Notes: generated by a model not told the origin, from the letters alone. Shown: positions 16,250-25,615, numbered from the stretch's first letter. The stretch: DNA of 64,000 nt from Desulfopila aestuarii DSM 18488 (GCA_945863875.1 CAMBBS010000012.1:50740-114739), one strand, 5' to 3'. A program made the numbers and translations.

Positions 16250-16942
16250 ATGACGAGGGGGAAAAAAATATATCGCTTTCTGTGGAAATGTGCCGGAGTT
16301 TTCTTTGGCTTATCGCTATGTTTTGTCCTGCTGTTCCGATTTTTTCCGGTGTATGTTACCCCGCTGATGCTGATCCGCGCAGGAGAACAGCTGGTTACAG
16401 GGAAGAAGCTTCAACTGCAGCACACCTGGGTATCGATAGAGGCAATTTCCAAAAATCTTTCTCTGGCGGTCATTTGCAGTGAAGATCAGAATTTTATGGA
16501 TCATTTCGGCTTTGACTTTAAGGCCATCGAACGTTCGCTTGACGCAGCCCAGAAAGGCACAAAACGGCTGCGGGGCGCCAGCACTATTTCTCAGCAGACT
16601 GCAAAAAATGTCTTTCTGTGGCCGGGCAGGAGCTGGGTGCGCAAAGGTCTTGAGGTCTATTTTACCGTTCTTATTGAAATTGCCTGGAGCAAAGAACGCA
16701 TTCTCGAGGTGTATCTGAACAGTATCGAAATGGGCAACGGCATTTATGGCGCAGAAGCAGCCTCGCAGCATTATTTTAAAAAGAATGCCAAAAATCTTTC
16801 AAAAACACAGGCGGCAGCTCTTGCCGCCGTTTTGCCTAACCCGCGCGAATACCGGGCACACCCCCCCAGCCGCTACATCCGCAGTCGCATTGACTGGATA
16901 GTCGGGCAAATGCGTCATTTCCGCCCTCTCGAACGCAAGTAG
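16250..16942 (+). CDS. mtgA: Monofunctional peptidoglycan glycosyltransferase MtgA
   Basis: This 230-residue membrane-anchored enzyme polymerises lipid II into glycan strands. One transmembrane helix (about 12-35) anchors a GT51 domain. Motifs are the catalytic Glu in ICSEDQNFMDHFGFD, RGASTISQQTAKN, the RKGLEVYFT helix and EIAWSKERILEVYLNSIEMG. There is no transpeptidase domain and the length equals typical MtgA (about 230-240). It follows the HDOD gene closely. A bifunctional PBP is encoded elsewhere in this window at 34350. Confidence 0.93.
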   Translation: MTRGKKIYRFLWKCAGVFFGLSLCFVLLFRFFPVYVTPLMLIRAGEQLVTGKKLQLQHTWVSIEAISKNLSLAVICSEDQNFMDHFGFDFKAIERSLDAAQKGTKRLRGASTISQQTAKNVFLWPGRSWVRKGLEVYFTVLIEIAWSKERILEVYLNSIEMGNGIYGAEAASQHYFKKNAKNLSKTQAAALAAVLPNPREYRAHPPSRYIRSRIDWIVGQMRHFRPLERK

Positions 16943-16967
16943 CTGCCGTGCCGGTGAACGTCAGCGT

Positions 16968-17390
16968 TTACTTCACCACCAGAACCGAGCAGGAGGTTGT
17001 ATGCAGCACCCTGTTTGTTACACTGCCGAGCAGAAGTCCTTCAAGGTTGGTGCGTCCCCTGGAGCCGACTATGATCAAGTCACATTTTTCAATCCTGGCC
17101 ACATCGGGGATGACCGATCCGGCTGGTTCTTCCATCAATCGTTCTTCATAGTCAATGTCCGCTTCGTGCAGGCGTTTGGTGTAGGGGGCAATCGTCGTCT
17201 CGGCTTTACGCAGGGTGCTGACAATGGCCTCATTGCGCTGGGGCTCTCCCAAAATAGTGGGAAATTTTTTATGGCAATGGACAAGTATCACCTTCGCCGT
17301 CAGCAGTTTTGCATATTCTATTGCCGTATCAATAACCTTGTCGGAATGTTTTGAACCATCAATCGCGACCGCTATTTTTTTTTGCGTCAT
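16968..17390 (-). CDS. UspA-family universal stress protein
   Basis: This 140-residue single-domain UspA protein has the Rossmann-like core starting KIAVAIDGSKHSD and the ATP-binding loop GSRGRTNLEGLLLGSVT, so nucleotide binding is likely. GGAGG lies at good spacing before the ATG. A near-perfect C-tract/G-tract palindrome (17471-17486) sits about 80 bases upstream, suggesting control by a CsoR/CstR-type repressor (copper or persulfide). It is convergent with mtgA. Confidence 0.9.
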   Translation of the reverse strand: MTQKKIAVAIDGSKHSDKVIDTAIEYAKLLTAKVILVHCHKKFPTILGEPQRNEAIVSTLRKAETTIAPYTKRLHEADIDYEERLMEEPAGSVIPDVARIEKCDLIIVGSRGRTNLEGLLLGSVTNRVLHTTSCSVLVVK

Positions 17391-17735
17391 GACATATCCT
17401 CCATCGACATTTTCCTTAAAGATTATTTTCTTATTTTATTGCAAGAAAATAATCTGTTCCAAGGTGGTGATACCCCCAAGGGGGTAGTGCAAAAAAATCT
17501 GGCTTATTTCCTGTTTGCCGGGGTTGGGTGAGATCGCCCGCTTGAAAAATTCTCCTATTGGCCTTGCCCGAATAATTGCCCTGCTTCTATTATATTGCCT
17601 CTCCTTTCTGAAACAAGGTATAATTCTATTGATTGTTATGATTTGCTGGGGCACACTTCTTGCTAGTCTCTTGACAGCGCCAGAAAACAATTGGTGCAAT
17701 TGTGCTTTGACGATGACAAGAGGAGGCGGAAAATC
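17391..17735. other. Intergenic region with uspA control sequences
   Basis: This stretch holds the uspA leader and the palindrome at 17471-17486. A possible -35/-10 pair on the minus strand (TTGGAA, 18-base spacer, TAAAAT) is seen near 17431-17460. The rest shows no convincing gene. Confidence 0.5.
17471..17486. promoter_or_regulatory. CsoR/CstR-type operator-like palindrome
   Basis: TACCCCCAAGGGGGTA is a perfect dyad with 7-bp arms and an AA centre. CsoR-family repressors recognise TACCC...GGGTA tract palindromes. It lies upstream of uspA on its minus strand. No CsoR-family regulator is in the window, so the assignment is inference. Confidence 0.5.
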
Positions 17736-17894
17736 ATGGTACCGGAAATCCTGATAGTCGATGATGATAAAATGATGCTGGATTCGGTGAGCGCGTTACT
17801 TGAATGCATCTGCAACTTTATGGAGATTACAAGGAAATACCCCTCCGCTGGAGTGTTTTGTCAAGCGCAGGGTGGGATGCAGGTGTCAGGATAA
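17736..17894 (+). pseudogene. Truncated response-regulator receiver remnant
   Basis: An ATG with a strong AGGAGG upstream starts VPEILIVDDDKMMLDSVSAL, the first strand and acidic pocket of a receiver domain, with frame open for 52 codons. After about 30 residues the similarity ends and no phospho-acceptor Asp or remaining domain is found. It is best read as the 5' stump of a deleted response-regulator gene. Confidence 0.7.
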
Positions 17895-18026
17895 TTTACA
17901 CAGTGTTAAATGTTTTGTTTCCAGGAATGGCACGCATAGCCTATGGCATAGCGGTATTTTTCGACTGAACCCATCTGGGGAGGAGAATTTCCTGGAAAAA
18001 GAGTGGTCTATAAAAGGAGTCGCCAC

Positions 18027-20705
18027 ATGGGACAATATAATCTGGACCGCATAATGAAACCGCGGCAGGTGGCAGTGGTCGGTGCGAGTGAAAGAACGGG
18101 AACAATCGGCAATGCCTTGATGGTGAACCTTCTGCATGGCGGCTTCCCCGGCCGGATTTTTCCGGTGAATCTGAAACACCGCAATGTTTATGGCTATCCG
18201 GCATACAGGTCTGTTGCCGACCTGGACAGTGGCGTCGACCTGGCGATCATCGCCACACCGATTCATACTGTACCCGAGATTATCGCGGAGTGTGTTGAGA
18301 GAAAGATAGGCGGGGCAATCGTCATCTCTGCCGGTGGAAAAGAGGTCGGCGAGTCGGGCATGGAGATTGAAGAGAAAATCGATGCCCTGGTTCGTGCTAC
18401 CGGCTTTCGTATTATCGGACCGAATTGCCTCGGCATGATACGGCCGAAAGAAAAACTCAATGCGTCCTTCGTCTCGGGGATGCCTCCGGTGGGCAGTCTG
18501 GCCTTTGTCTCGCAGAGCGGGGCAATCTGTTCCGCTCTGCTTGATCTGGCGTTCAAGGAGCGCATCGGGTTCAGCAGTTTTGTCAGTATCGGCTCCATGG
18601 TCGATGTCGATTTCGGCGATATTATTAATTATTTCGGCAATGATTCCTCGGTAAAAAGTATCCTGCTTTATATCGAAAATTTAACAAATTTCCGAAAATT
18701 CATGAGTGCGGCCCGCGCCGTGTCCCGGGTGAAACCAATTATCGTTCTCAAGGCGGGCAGGAGTTCGGCCGGAGCGAAGGCGGCTGCGTCCCATACCGGG
18801 GCCATGGTCGGAGAAGATGCGGTTTATGACGCTGCATTCAAGCGGGCGGGTGTCGTTCGGGTGGACACCATTGAGGCGCTTTTTGATTGTGCCGAGCTGA
18901 TGGCCAAGCAGCCCCGGCCGCGCGGTCAGCGTCTGGCCATAATTACCAATGGCGGCGGGCCGGGGGTGATGGCAGCCGATTTTCTTGCCGGCCATGGACA
19001 TGAGCCTGTCCCGCTTTATCCGGAAACCGTGAAAGCGCTGGATACCATCCTGCCTTCGTACTGGAGCAGGAGCAACCCCATTGACATCCTTGGCGATGCC
19101 CCGGCGAAGAGATTTCGTCAGGTGCTGGATGTCTGCATCCATTCGCGAAACTTTGATGGCCTTCTGGTCATTCTGGCGCCCCAGGCGCTGGCTGACGCAA
19201 TGACGGTTGCCGGCGCTCTGGTCGAAGCGATGAAAGATGCGCACTTTCCTATGTTTTCCTGTTGGATGGGCGGAAAAAGTATAGAACATGCGGTGGAGAT
19301 TCTCAATGGGTTTGACATTCCTACCTTTGCAACACCGGAAAGGGCAATCCTCGCCTTCCTGTCTTTGGTGACCTTTGTCAGAAATCAGGAAATGCTTCTT
19401 GAGGTACCACCGAAATTGACCCGGAATATGGCCATAGACCATGACGAAGCGAAAAAAATTCTGGCCGGGGTGCCGGAGGAAGGATTTCTCGCCCACTCGG
19501 ACGTTTATGCCCTGCTTGCCGCCTATGGTCTGCCGATGATCAAGACCCAGAGGGCGGAAACTGCAGAGGCGGCATCGCGACTGAGCCGCGACATGGGCTA
19601 TCCCGTGGTTATGAAACTCTGCTCCCCGGATATCACCCATAAGACCGATGCCGGGGGGGTCTGTCTCGATCTGCGGAACGATGCGGATGTCCGCCGAGCG
19701 TTTCGGCAGATTATCGCCTCTGCCATGCAATATAAGCCAAATGCCCGCATTGAGGGTGTGACGATCCAACCGTACCTGGCCAATGCCGATTTTGAAATTT
19801 TGCTCGGGGCAAAACGGGATACGGATTTTGGGCCAGTGATCCTTTTCGGTCTGGGGGGGATTTTCACCGAAGTCCTGCAGGACCGCGCGCTCGGATTGCC
19901 GCCGATGAACAGGCTGCTCGCCCGGCGGCTGATGCAGGAAACGAAAGCCTATGGGCTGCTGCAGGGGTATCGAAACCGTCCACCGGCCGATTTTGAACAG
20001 CTTGAGGAGATGATCGTCCGTTTATCACAGCTGTTGATTGATTTTCCACAGCTAGCTGAACTGGACATGAATCCGGTCATGATCAAGGATGGCCGCCCCA
20101 TCGTGGTTGATGCACGCCTGCTGGTGTCGGCAACAACGGTTTCTTCGCCACTACATATGGTGATCAGCCCCTATCCCGGGGAAAATGAATATCGCCTGGT
20201 CACCGAAAGCGGCGTTCCTCTTTTCGTCCGCCCGGTCAAGCCGGAAGATGCACCGCTGTTTGTCAACCTCTTCAAAGAATTGTCGCCGACGAGTATTTAT
20301 TATCGATTTTTCGGGGTCATGAAAGAACTGCCGCGGGAGATGCTCGCAAGCTTTACCCAGATTGATTACGACCGGGAAATTGCCCTGGTGGCCATTGATG
20401 AGGCCTTGGAAAGTGAAAGAATTCTTGGGGTGGCGAGGATTATTGGTGATCCGGATGGCAGGAAAGGGGAATTTGCCGTGCTTGTCAGTGACGCCTGGCA
20501 GGGCAAAGGCATTGGATCCGCCCTGCTGCAAAAGTGCCTCCTTATTGCAGAAGAACGTGGCTTTGCACATGTCCATGGCATTGTCCTGCAGGAAAATAAA
20601 AATATGCTCGCCCTGGGGGAAAAAATTGGCTTCACCATCGACAGGGGTGGCGAAGCCGGAGAATATCAGATGCAGATCACATTCGACCGATCCGCCAAAG
20701 GCTGA
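18027..20705 (+). CDS. ADP-forming acyl-CoA synthetase fused to GNAT acetyltransferase (Pat/PatZ-type)
   Basis: This 892-residue protein has a CoA-binding domain (about 1-130, VAVVGASERTGTIGN), succinyl-CoA-ligase-like domains (130-460, with the FVSQSGAIC and AASHTGAM blocks), an ATP-grasp domain (about 485-690, VVMKLCSPDITHKTDAGG) and a C-terminal GNAT domain (about 715-885, VSDAWQGKGIGSALL). This is the PatZ/Pka layout, a lysine acetyltransferase controlling AMP-forming acetyl-CoA synthetase. The phospho-His region of active ligases was not clearly seen. The ATG at 18027 has AAGGAG upstream; the in-frame GTG at 18003 is less likely. It stands as a single gene. Confidence 0.9.
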   Translation: MGQYNLDRIMKPRQVAVVGASERTGTIGNALMVNLLHGGFPGRIFPVNLKHRNVYGYPAYRSVADLDSGVDLAIIATPIHTVPEIIAECVERKIGGAIVISAGGKEVGESGMEIEEKIDALVRATGFRIIGPNCLGMIRPKEKLNASFVSGMPPVGSLAFVSQSGAICSALLDLAFKERIGFSSFVSIGSMVDVDFGDIINYFGNDSSVKSILLYIENLTNFRKFMSAARAVSRVKPIIVLKAGRSSAGAKAAASHTGAMVGEDAVYDAAFKRAGVVRVDTIEALFDCAELMAKQPRPRGQRLAIITNGGGPGVMAADFLAGHGHEPVPLYPETVKALDTILPSYWSRSNPIDILGDAPAKRFRQVLDVCIHSRNFDGLLVILAPQALADAMTVAGALVEAMKDAHFPMFSCWMGGKSIEHAVEILNGFDIPTFATPERAILAFLSLVTFVRNQEMLLEVPPKLTRNMAIDHDEAKKILAGVPEEGFLAHSDVYALLAAYGLPMIKTQRAETAEAASRLSRDMGYPVVMKLCSPDITHKTDAGGVCLDLRNDADVRRAFRQIIASAMQYKPNARIEGVTIQPYLANADFEILLGAKRDTDFGPVILFGLGGIFTEVLQDRALGLPPMNRLLARRLMQETKAYGLLQGYRNRPPADFEQLEEMIVRLSQLLIDFPQLAELDMNPVMIKDGRPIVVDARLLVSATTVSSPLHMVISPYPGENEYRLVTESGVPLFVRPVKPEDAPLFVNLFKELSPTSIYYRFFGVMKELPREMLASFTQIDYDREIALVAIDEALESERILGVARIIGDPDGRKGEFAVLVSDAWQGKGIGSALLQKCLLIAEERGFAHVHGIVLQENKNMLALGEKIGFTIDRGGEAGEYQMQITFDRSAKG

Positions 20706-21107
20706 GGCGCCTGGCGTAGCCCCCGGGCAGGGGGCGATGCAGTCTAAGCCCGGTAAACGGGAAAAAAGCGGGGATTCATTTCAGTGCCTGTTCTTTGCCG
20801 GGTTATCCCAGCCCGCATCGGAGGTTCGGCAAAGGGGCACTTCCCTTGATTGTGTTGACCGCGTTCCCTTGTCAAAGGTTGCAAAGCCGCAGCTGTGTAT
20901 GCATTGCGTAATACTGCACCTTCCGGCCAGTTCTAATTCTGTGAAAAAACCGCGCATTTTTTTTTGCTTGACACCTGGCAACTCCATGTATTAAATCCTG
21001 ACATGCGATGCCGTTCTGATAATTTTTATTATATGGTCAATTGTCGGAATAATGTCCAAGCTTGGTCAAGCACACGGCGTGATAATAACAAATCAAAGGA
21101 GAAAGTT
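20706..21107. other. Intergenic region with aqpZ promoter
   Basis: A short GC hairpin (GCCCCC-GGGCA-GGGGGC near 20719) follows the upstream gene without a T-run. The aqpZ promoter lies at 20968-20996. Nothing else is recognised. Confidence 0.5.
20968..20996 (+). promoter_or_regulatory. Sigma-70 promoter of aqpZ
   Basis: TTGACA (20968-20973), a 17-base spacer and TTAAAT (20991-20996) lie about 112 bases before the aqpZ ATG. Confidence 0.7.
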
Positions 21108-21797
21108 ATGAACAAGTATGGTGCAGAGTTTTTCGGAACGTTCTGGCTGGTTCTCGGCGGTTGCGGCAGTGCGGTTTTAGCTGCAGCGTTCCCAGAGGTC
21201 GGGATTGGGCTTCTTGGCGTATCACTGGCATTTGGCCTGACCGTGCTGACGATGGCCTTCGCCATCGGCCATATCTCAGGCTGCCATCTCAACCCGGCAG
21301 TATCTTTTGGTCTCTGGGCCGGCGGTCGTTTTCCAGCAAAAGAGCTGCTCCCCTATATCGTTTTCCAGGTCCTCGGTGGTGTTGCCGCAGGCGGTGTGCT
21401 GTATCTTATTGCCAGTGGCAAGGCGGGCTTTGAGGTATCAGCAGGTTTTGCTTCGAACGGCTACGGTGCGCATTCTCCGGGCGGGTATAGTCTGCTGGCC
21501 GCATTGATTACCGAAGTGGTCATGACCATGATGTTTCTTCTGGTCATTCTTGGCGCCACCGACAATCGGGCGCCACAGGGGTTCGCGCCTATTGCAATTG
21601 GCTTATGTCTGACGCTTATCCATTTGATCAGCATCCCGGTTACCAACACCTCGGTGAATCCTGCGCGCAGTACGGCGGTTGCCGTGTTTGCAGGAGATTG
21701 GGCGATTGCACAGTTGTGGCTTTTCTGGGTGGCCCCCATCATTGGCGGTATCCTTGGCGCTGTTATCTATCGTTTTATCGGTAGCGAAAAGAGCTGA
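21108..21797 (+). CDS. aqpZ: Aquaporin Z
   Basis: This 229-residue inner-membrane water channel has six transmembrane helices and both NPA boxes, HLNPAVSFG in the first half and [10 protein letters not shown] in the second, the latter with the pore Arg. The start [15 protein letters not shown] and the length match AqpZ (231 in E. coli). The narrow selectivity residues His and Arg typical of water-specific channels appear present. AAAGGAG precedes the ATG and a clear promoter lies upstream. It is monocistronic. Confidence 0.95.
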   Translation: MNKYGAEFFGTFWLVLGGCGSAVLAAAFPEVGIGLLGVSLAFGLTVLTMAFAIGHISGCHLNPAVSFGLWAGGRFPAKELLPYIVFQVLGGVAAGGVLYLIASGKAGFEVSAGFASNGYGAHSPGGYSLLAALITEVVMTMMFLLVILGATDNRAPQGFAPIAIGLCLTLIHLISIPVTNTSVNPARSTAVAVFAGDWAIAQLWLFWVAPIIGGILGAVIYRFIGSEKS

Positions 21798-22153
21798 TCG
21801 AGCAAATGCCCCGGCGAATGTTTAGGGGCAAGGGAACCCTGGTCTGGGGGATAGCAAATTATCTGTCGCAGAAGTGGCGTGACGGTGCTTTGCCGGGGGG
21901 AGGCCGATGGAGCACTTTTCGGTTCGCTGCAGCCTGGGGACCACCACGGATTCCCGGGACCTAGCCGAAGGTCGCTGGAATGTCGAGACGGTGGCGTTGG
22001 TACGTCCGGCCCACTTCGTCATTATCAAATTCGCTCATACCATGCAGACCTCATAAAAAGAGCAACGACCCTGATCCAGGCTCGACTCGGCAAGAAAGCG
22101 GGATCTGTCCGGTGAAAAAACAGGTTCGGAGAAAGGCCGACCCGGCTGTTTAC
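21798..22153. other. Intergenic region between aqpZ and the flavodoxin-like gene
   Basis: A GCCCC...GGGGC dyad just after the aqpZ stop (about 21810-21830) could slow transcription but has no T-run. I see no supported gene in the rest; small frames here lack start signals and known families. Confidence 0.5.
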
Positions 22154-22729
22154 TTACGCCTGCATTTTTTTGAGGAGCCATGTCATATTTTCGCCAAGGA
22201 GGCGCATGGTTTTCATGCCCTCTTCATCATCGACGACGTCGCCCATTTCCGGACCAATGCCGATATTCCAATTATTTGACCCCACAACGATCATCTGCCC
22301 GGCCAGGAAAAAATGGTTCATTGTGTCAAAGGCGCGTGTTGCCCCGGCTCTGCGGGCCGCCACCACAGCTGCCCCGAGTTTACGCCGGAACATGTCTCCG
22401 TTCGCCTGGCTGACCATGCCGCAGCGATCGATAAGTGCTTTCATCTCGCTGGAGACATCGGCAAAATACGTTGGAGAGCCGAGCAGAATGGCATCGGCGG
22501 CCGCCATTTTGCCAATACAATCATTGACTATGTCTTTCTTGAGAACACAGGTGCCGTTTTTTTCCAAAAAACAAACATAGCAGGCCATACAACCGCGTAT
22601 TTCGCTTTTTGCCAGTTCAATTAATTCCGTCTCGGCTCCGGCTTCGGTAAGCGGCACAAGTACGGTTTTCAGGAGCAGGGCTGTATTCCCTTGTTTCCGT
22701 GCGCTTCCGCACAACGCGACAACTTTCAT
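22154..22729 (-). CDS. Flavodoxin-like NAD(P)H-dependent FMN reductase with Cys-rich insert
   Basis: This 191-residue cytoplasmic protein has the FMN-binding start VVALCGSARKQGNTA and the GSPTYFADVSSEMKALIDR block of iron-sulfur flavoproteins and NADPH-dependent FMN reductases. Between them is a cysteine cluster (RGCMACYVCFLEKNGTC, about residues 46-62) that fits the compact motif of archaeal and clostridial iron-sulfur flavoproteins, so a [4Fe-4S] cluster is possible. AAAGGA precedes the ATG. A monooxygenase-like gene lies upstream on the same strand after about 110 bases. The physiological partner is unknown. Confidence 0.85.
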   Translation of the reverse strand: MKVVALCGSARKQGNTALLLKTVLVPLTEAGAETELIELAKSEIRGCMACYVCFLEKNGTCVLKKDIVNDCIGKMAAADAILLGSPTYFADVSSEMKALIDRCGMVSQANGDMFRRKLGAAVVAARRAGATRAFDTMNHFFLAGQMIVVGSNNWNIGIGPEMGDVVDDEEGMKTMRLLGENMTWLLKKMQA

Positions 22730-22841
22730 GGTGTTCCTTTATTTAGTGTTTATCTCCGCCCAGGCTGTTCATTGGCCCTGCAGGCAAATATTTCCGTATT
22801 GCAGCGAGAAGAGGCCATCCGTATTTCCAATATGCCGCCGA

Positions 22842-23159
22842 TCAGGGCATCAACACATATCCCGGCAGTTTTGCTGCCAGGATATCAGTTTTCTCGATTG
22901 CCGGCGGCTGCGAAAAAAGTTCGCCGGCTTTGGCCATGAGCGTCGCTGCCACTTTGCTGGCGAGATGTTCTTGCCGACCCAGTTCGTCCGGGAAGGCAGC
23001 AAATATGCCAAAGGTGGATGGACCCAGGCGAAGGCCAAGCCATGCGGTTGTGCCAGGCTCGTCCATGACGAAGGGAAGGCCACCGACAAGAAAATGTTCG
23101 ACTTCCTTCTCTTTCCCGGGCTTTGCTTCAAGGCGGACGAACAGTGCTAATTTAACCAT
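22842..23159 (-). CDS. Antibiotic biosynthesis monooxygenase (ABM) family protein
   Basis: This 105-residue protein is a dimeric ferredoxin-like-fold ABM protein. It begins MVKLALFVRLEAKPGKEKEV, the typical first strand and helix, and continues with GTTAWLGLRLGPSTFGIFAAF. Roles in this family range from quinol or polyketide oxygenation to haem breakdown; nothing specific can be said here. ATG 23159 has AGGAG seven bases upstream, so I rejected the longer frame to 23276. It may share a transcript with the flavoprotein gene downstream. Confidence 0.8.
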   Translation of the reverse strand: MVKLALFVRLEAKPGKEKEVEHFLVGGLPFVMDEPGTTAWLGLRLGPSTFGIFAAFPDELGRQEHLASKVAATLMAKAGELFSQPPAIEKTDILAAKLPGYVLMP

Positions 23160-23364
23160 GATTTGTCTCCTGGGGTACGTTTCACCGGTTAAAGCGACGG
23201 GTGAGAATGATCTGGTTCCACGAAGCAATACTCTGGTAAAAATAAGCAGTGTTCCTGCATCTGTAAAATGGGACATTGTCTGATGGACAATCCGTGCCGA
23301 TCAATGATATGCCGGGGTGCGTCGCTGAGGTTTCAGCTGGATGCTTGTCATAGGTGAAGTGCAG

Positions 23365-24003
23365 TTATGCACTATATGCAACCGCTCGAACCGGCGAGCC
23401 ATCGGCATCGGCAAAGCTCAAGGGAAAACAGGAAAATTCAAATTGATGGCTGGGGAGATTCGCCAGGTTGGTCAAGTTTTCGATGATAATAATATTGTGC
23501 TGCAGCAGGGCCTTGTGTACTGGGTAGTCTTTTGTGTCCGTGATATCGGCAGAAATAGTATCCAGGCCGAATCCCTTGATGTCAAAGTGGCTTAACCATT
23601 TTGCCGCCTCAAGAGACAGTACAGGATAATTAATAAAGTACTTCTCTGAACCCCAATATCGGCTCCAGCCGGTATGCAGTAAGAGAAACTGGACCTGCCT
23701 GATGGTATCCTGATGCGGTGCCAATTCCTCCACGCCAATCGTTTTGCTTGTTAACTTACTGAAATTAATCAGCACGGCTGAGCCATAAAAATGGTCAAGA
23801 GCCAGCATGTCCAAAGTGTGGTGACCTTTGAGCAGGTGGGCGGGGGCGTCGATATGTGTCCCTGTATGTGAATAGAAAGTTATTTTCTTTTCAAGAAATC
23901 CGGCCTCTTCAAGAGAACAGCCGGTGATGAATACCGGCGGTTCCGTTCCTGGATAGACCGGCATGTTGGGTGCTATCGGATGTGTTAAATCAATGAGTTT
24001 CAT
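23365..24003 (-). CDS. Cyclase family protein (kynurenine-formamidase-like hydrolase)
   Basis: This 212-residue metal-dependent hydrolase has the signature SHTGTHIDAPAHLL (HxGTHxDxPxH metal-binding motif, about residues 53-66) and the family start KLIDLTHPIAPNMPVYPGTEPP. A second conserved stretch, KGFGLDTISAD, is present. Relatives hydrolyse N-formylkynurenine, isatin or carbapyrimidine-type substrates; the substrate is unknown and no tryptophan-degradation genes are near. The ATG at 24003 is set by homology; the Shine-Dalgarno site is weak. Longer in-frame starts to 24117 cross the hairpin at 24060. Confidence 0.85.
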   Translation of the reverse strand: MKLIDLTHPIAPNMPVYPGTEPPVFITGCSLEEAGFLEKKITFYSHTGTHIDAPAHLLKGHHTLDMLALDHFYGSAVLINFSKLTSKTIGVEELAPHQDTIRQVQFLLLHTGWSRYWGSEKYFINYPVLSLEAAKWLSHFDIKGFGLDTISADITDTKDYPVHKALLQHNIIIIENLTNLANLPSHQFEFSCFPLSFADADGSPVRAVAYSA

Positions 24004-24059
24004 GTGCGTAAATAGAAGAAGGATAACGGTTCGCCAAAGGCCATGGCGGATTGACGAAA

Positions 24060-24092
24060 CAGAGGCGGTCGCTGGTGCAACGACCGCCTCTG
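24060..24092. repeat. Perfect 12-bp stem-loop between the cytochrome and cyclase genes
   Basis: CAGAGGCGGTCG and CGACCGCCTCTG flank a nine-base loop. On the minus strand it is followed only by TTTCGTC, so it is a strong hairpin with a weak U-tract, possibly a backup terminator of the cytochrome gene. Confidence 0.7.
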
Positions 24093-24106
24093 TGCTGCAC
24101 ATAAAA

Positions 24107-24144
24107 TTTTTCGACAATGGGTGAGCGGGACGATTGTCGAAAAA
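24107..24144 (-). terminator. Hairpin terminator of the cytochrome gene
   Basis: TTTTTCGACAAT and ATTGTCGAAAAA form a 12-pair stem around a 14-base loop, ten bases after the cytochrome stop. On the minus strand it is followed by TTTTATG. Confidence 0.6.
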
Positions 24145-24153
24145 AGGAGCGGC

Positions 24154-25497
24154 TTAACGCCAGACCCACTCCGTCTTCAGATCAAGCTTTTTTTCCTCTT
24201 CAAACCAGGTTACCTCATAGCCGTCGAACTCGCCAAAAGGTAGATACCAGAGTTTCACAGTAACCTTCAGCTCATCACTTGTCAGCTCACGCTGGGTGAC
24301 ATCCCCCGTTTTCACATCGGCAAAGGGGTAGGTGATCTCGAAATGCTCATGGACGCGAGCAAGCGGTGCCAGGCTCGTTTCCCGCAGCAGCCCGCTTTTT
24401 TCATACGGGCCACGGCCCATTTCCTTGCCCCTGCCTAATCGCCCGGGGAACGGCATGTAGATTTTTTCATCTTTGTAGACTTCTTTCCCATCCAGTGTGT
24501 TCGCGGTCACTTCCAGGACCAGCCGGTTTGGAGTGGGTCAGCCGTCGGGAATGACATGACCGGTTTTATTGTAGAGCTCCACATCGATAACGCCGATAGG
24601 CACGACGCCATCTTCCTTATTCTTGCGCCAGAAGAGCGATCTGCCTTCGACTTTGACATCGACGGCCATGGCTATCATGGCTTCGTCCTTATAGGCCTGA
24701 ATATCGTGACCCAGTCCGGATTTTACCATATGACATTCCTGGCAGGTTTCGCTGCCGCCATGGGCGACATAGGCAAAAAGATAACTGCCATAGAGAGTAG
24801 CGCACTGGGATGGGTGTTCGAGTTCCAGATTCGGACCGAGACCGTGGCACTGGCCGCAGAGAATAGATTCGCGCATCGCCGGTGCGACGGCCATTTTAGG
24901 AAATTCCTCGGAGTCATGGTCGCCGTCCAGCGCTCCGTATACGGTGTCCGGTTGCGGGTAGCCGTCGGCGTATTTGTGGATCAGGGCGACCTTGTTGTGA
25001 CAGACCATGCAGCCGATATTCAGACTGGCTATTGTTTCTTCCAGCTTTTCGGCCTTGTCTTCATCACCGTCTTTACCGGCTTTCTGCCAGGCACGAATGG
25101 TGGCAACAATTTCCTGAGCAACTTCGTCGGTGGCTTCATCGAGCTGCGGCAGATGACACTTGGCACAGAGCATCAGGTGTTCTACCTTGAGATCCTTATC
25201 CTCCTTCACGCCGGAAAAAGCAAAATTTTTCAGGCCCTTGTCAACGGCGGTAATGATTGTCGGCGCAGTCCGGGGCGTTCCGAGGATGGAGCGGGCGTGC
25301 AGGGAATTACTCCACTGCTCATGGGCTTCTTCGTGACATTCCATGCATTTGCTCGAGTCATAGCGTTCCGCCAGCTCCTTGATGGTCTTTGCTTTCGGTG
25401 GCGGTTGTACCTTGGCCCCCCCCTCGCTATAGCCGTTGACGGCAAGTAGCAGGATAAGGGCGAAGCAAAGTAACCCTGTACCGAGTATTCTTTTCAT
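24154..25497 (-). CDS. Pentaheme c-type cytochrome with in-frame TGA (candidate selenocysteine)
   Basis: Read through one TGA (24538-24540, codon 320), the frame codes for 447 residues. Residues 1-24 are a signal peptide, so the protein is periplasmic or surface-bound. Five CXXCH haem sites are visible: CMECH (51), CAKCH, CMVCH, CGQCH and CQECH. The segment around the TGA reads NKTGHVIPDG-(TGA)-PTPNRLVLEV, a motif that in many multihaem cytochromes is continuous (NxTGHxxPxGxP). The 127 codons after the TGA are protein-like in the same frame, so this is one gene, either a selenoprotein or a fresh nonsense mutant. AAGGAGGAG precedes the ATG. No partner cytochrome or porin is adjacent. The electron partner is unknown. 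Confidence 0.85.
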
Positions 25498-25615
25498 GGC
25501 TCCTCCTTTTTAGTTGTAAAATTTGATTGTATTGTAACCAACCATCAATCAAAACAACGTCAACCAATACCTGCTCACCAGACGGCAACTGGTTGGCGAA
25601 TGCTTACCGTGAAAA

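Noticed and set aside
17932..17955. TGGCACG (-24-like) upstream of the Pat gene
   Set aside because: The -12 box is absent (GCCTA instead of TTGCW), so not a sigma-54 promoter.
22842..23276. Longer start for the ABM protein
   Set aside because: ATG 23159 has AGGAG at ideal spacing and gives the canonical family start.
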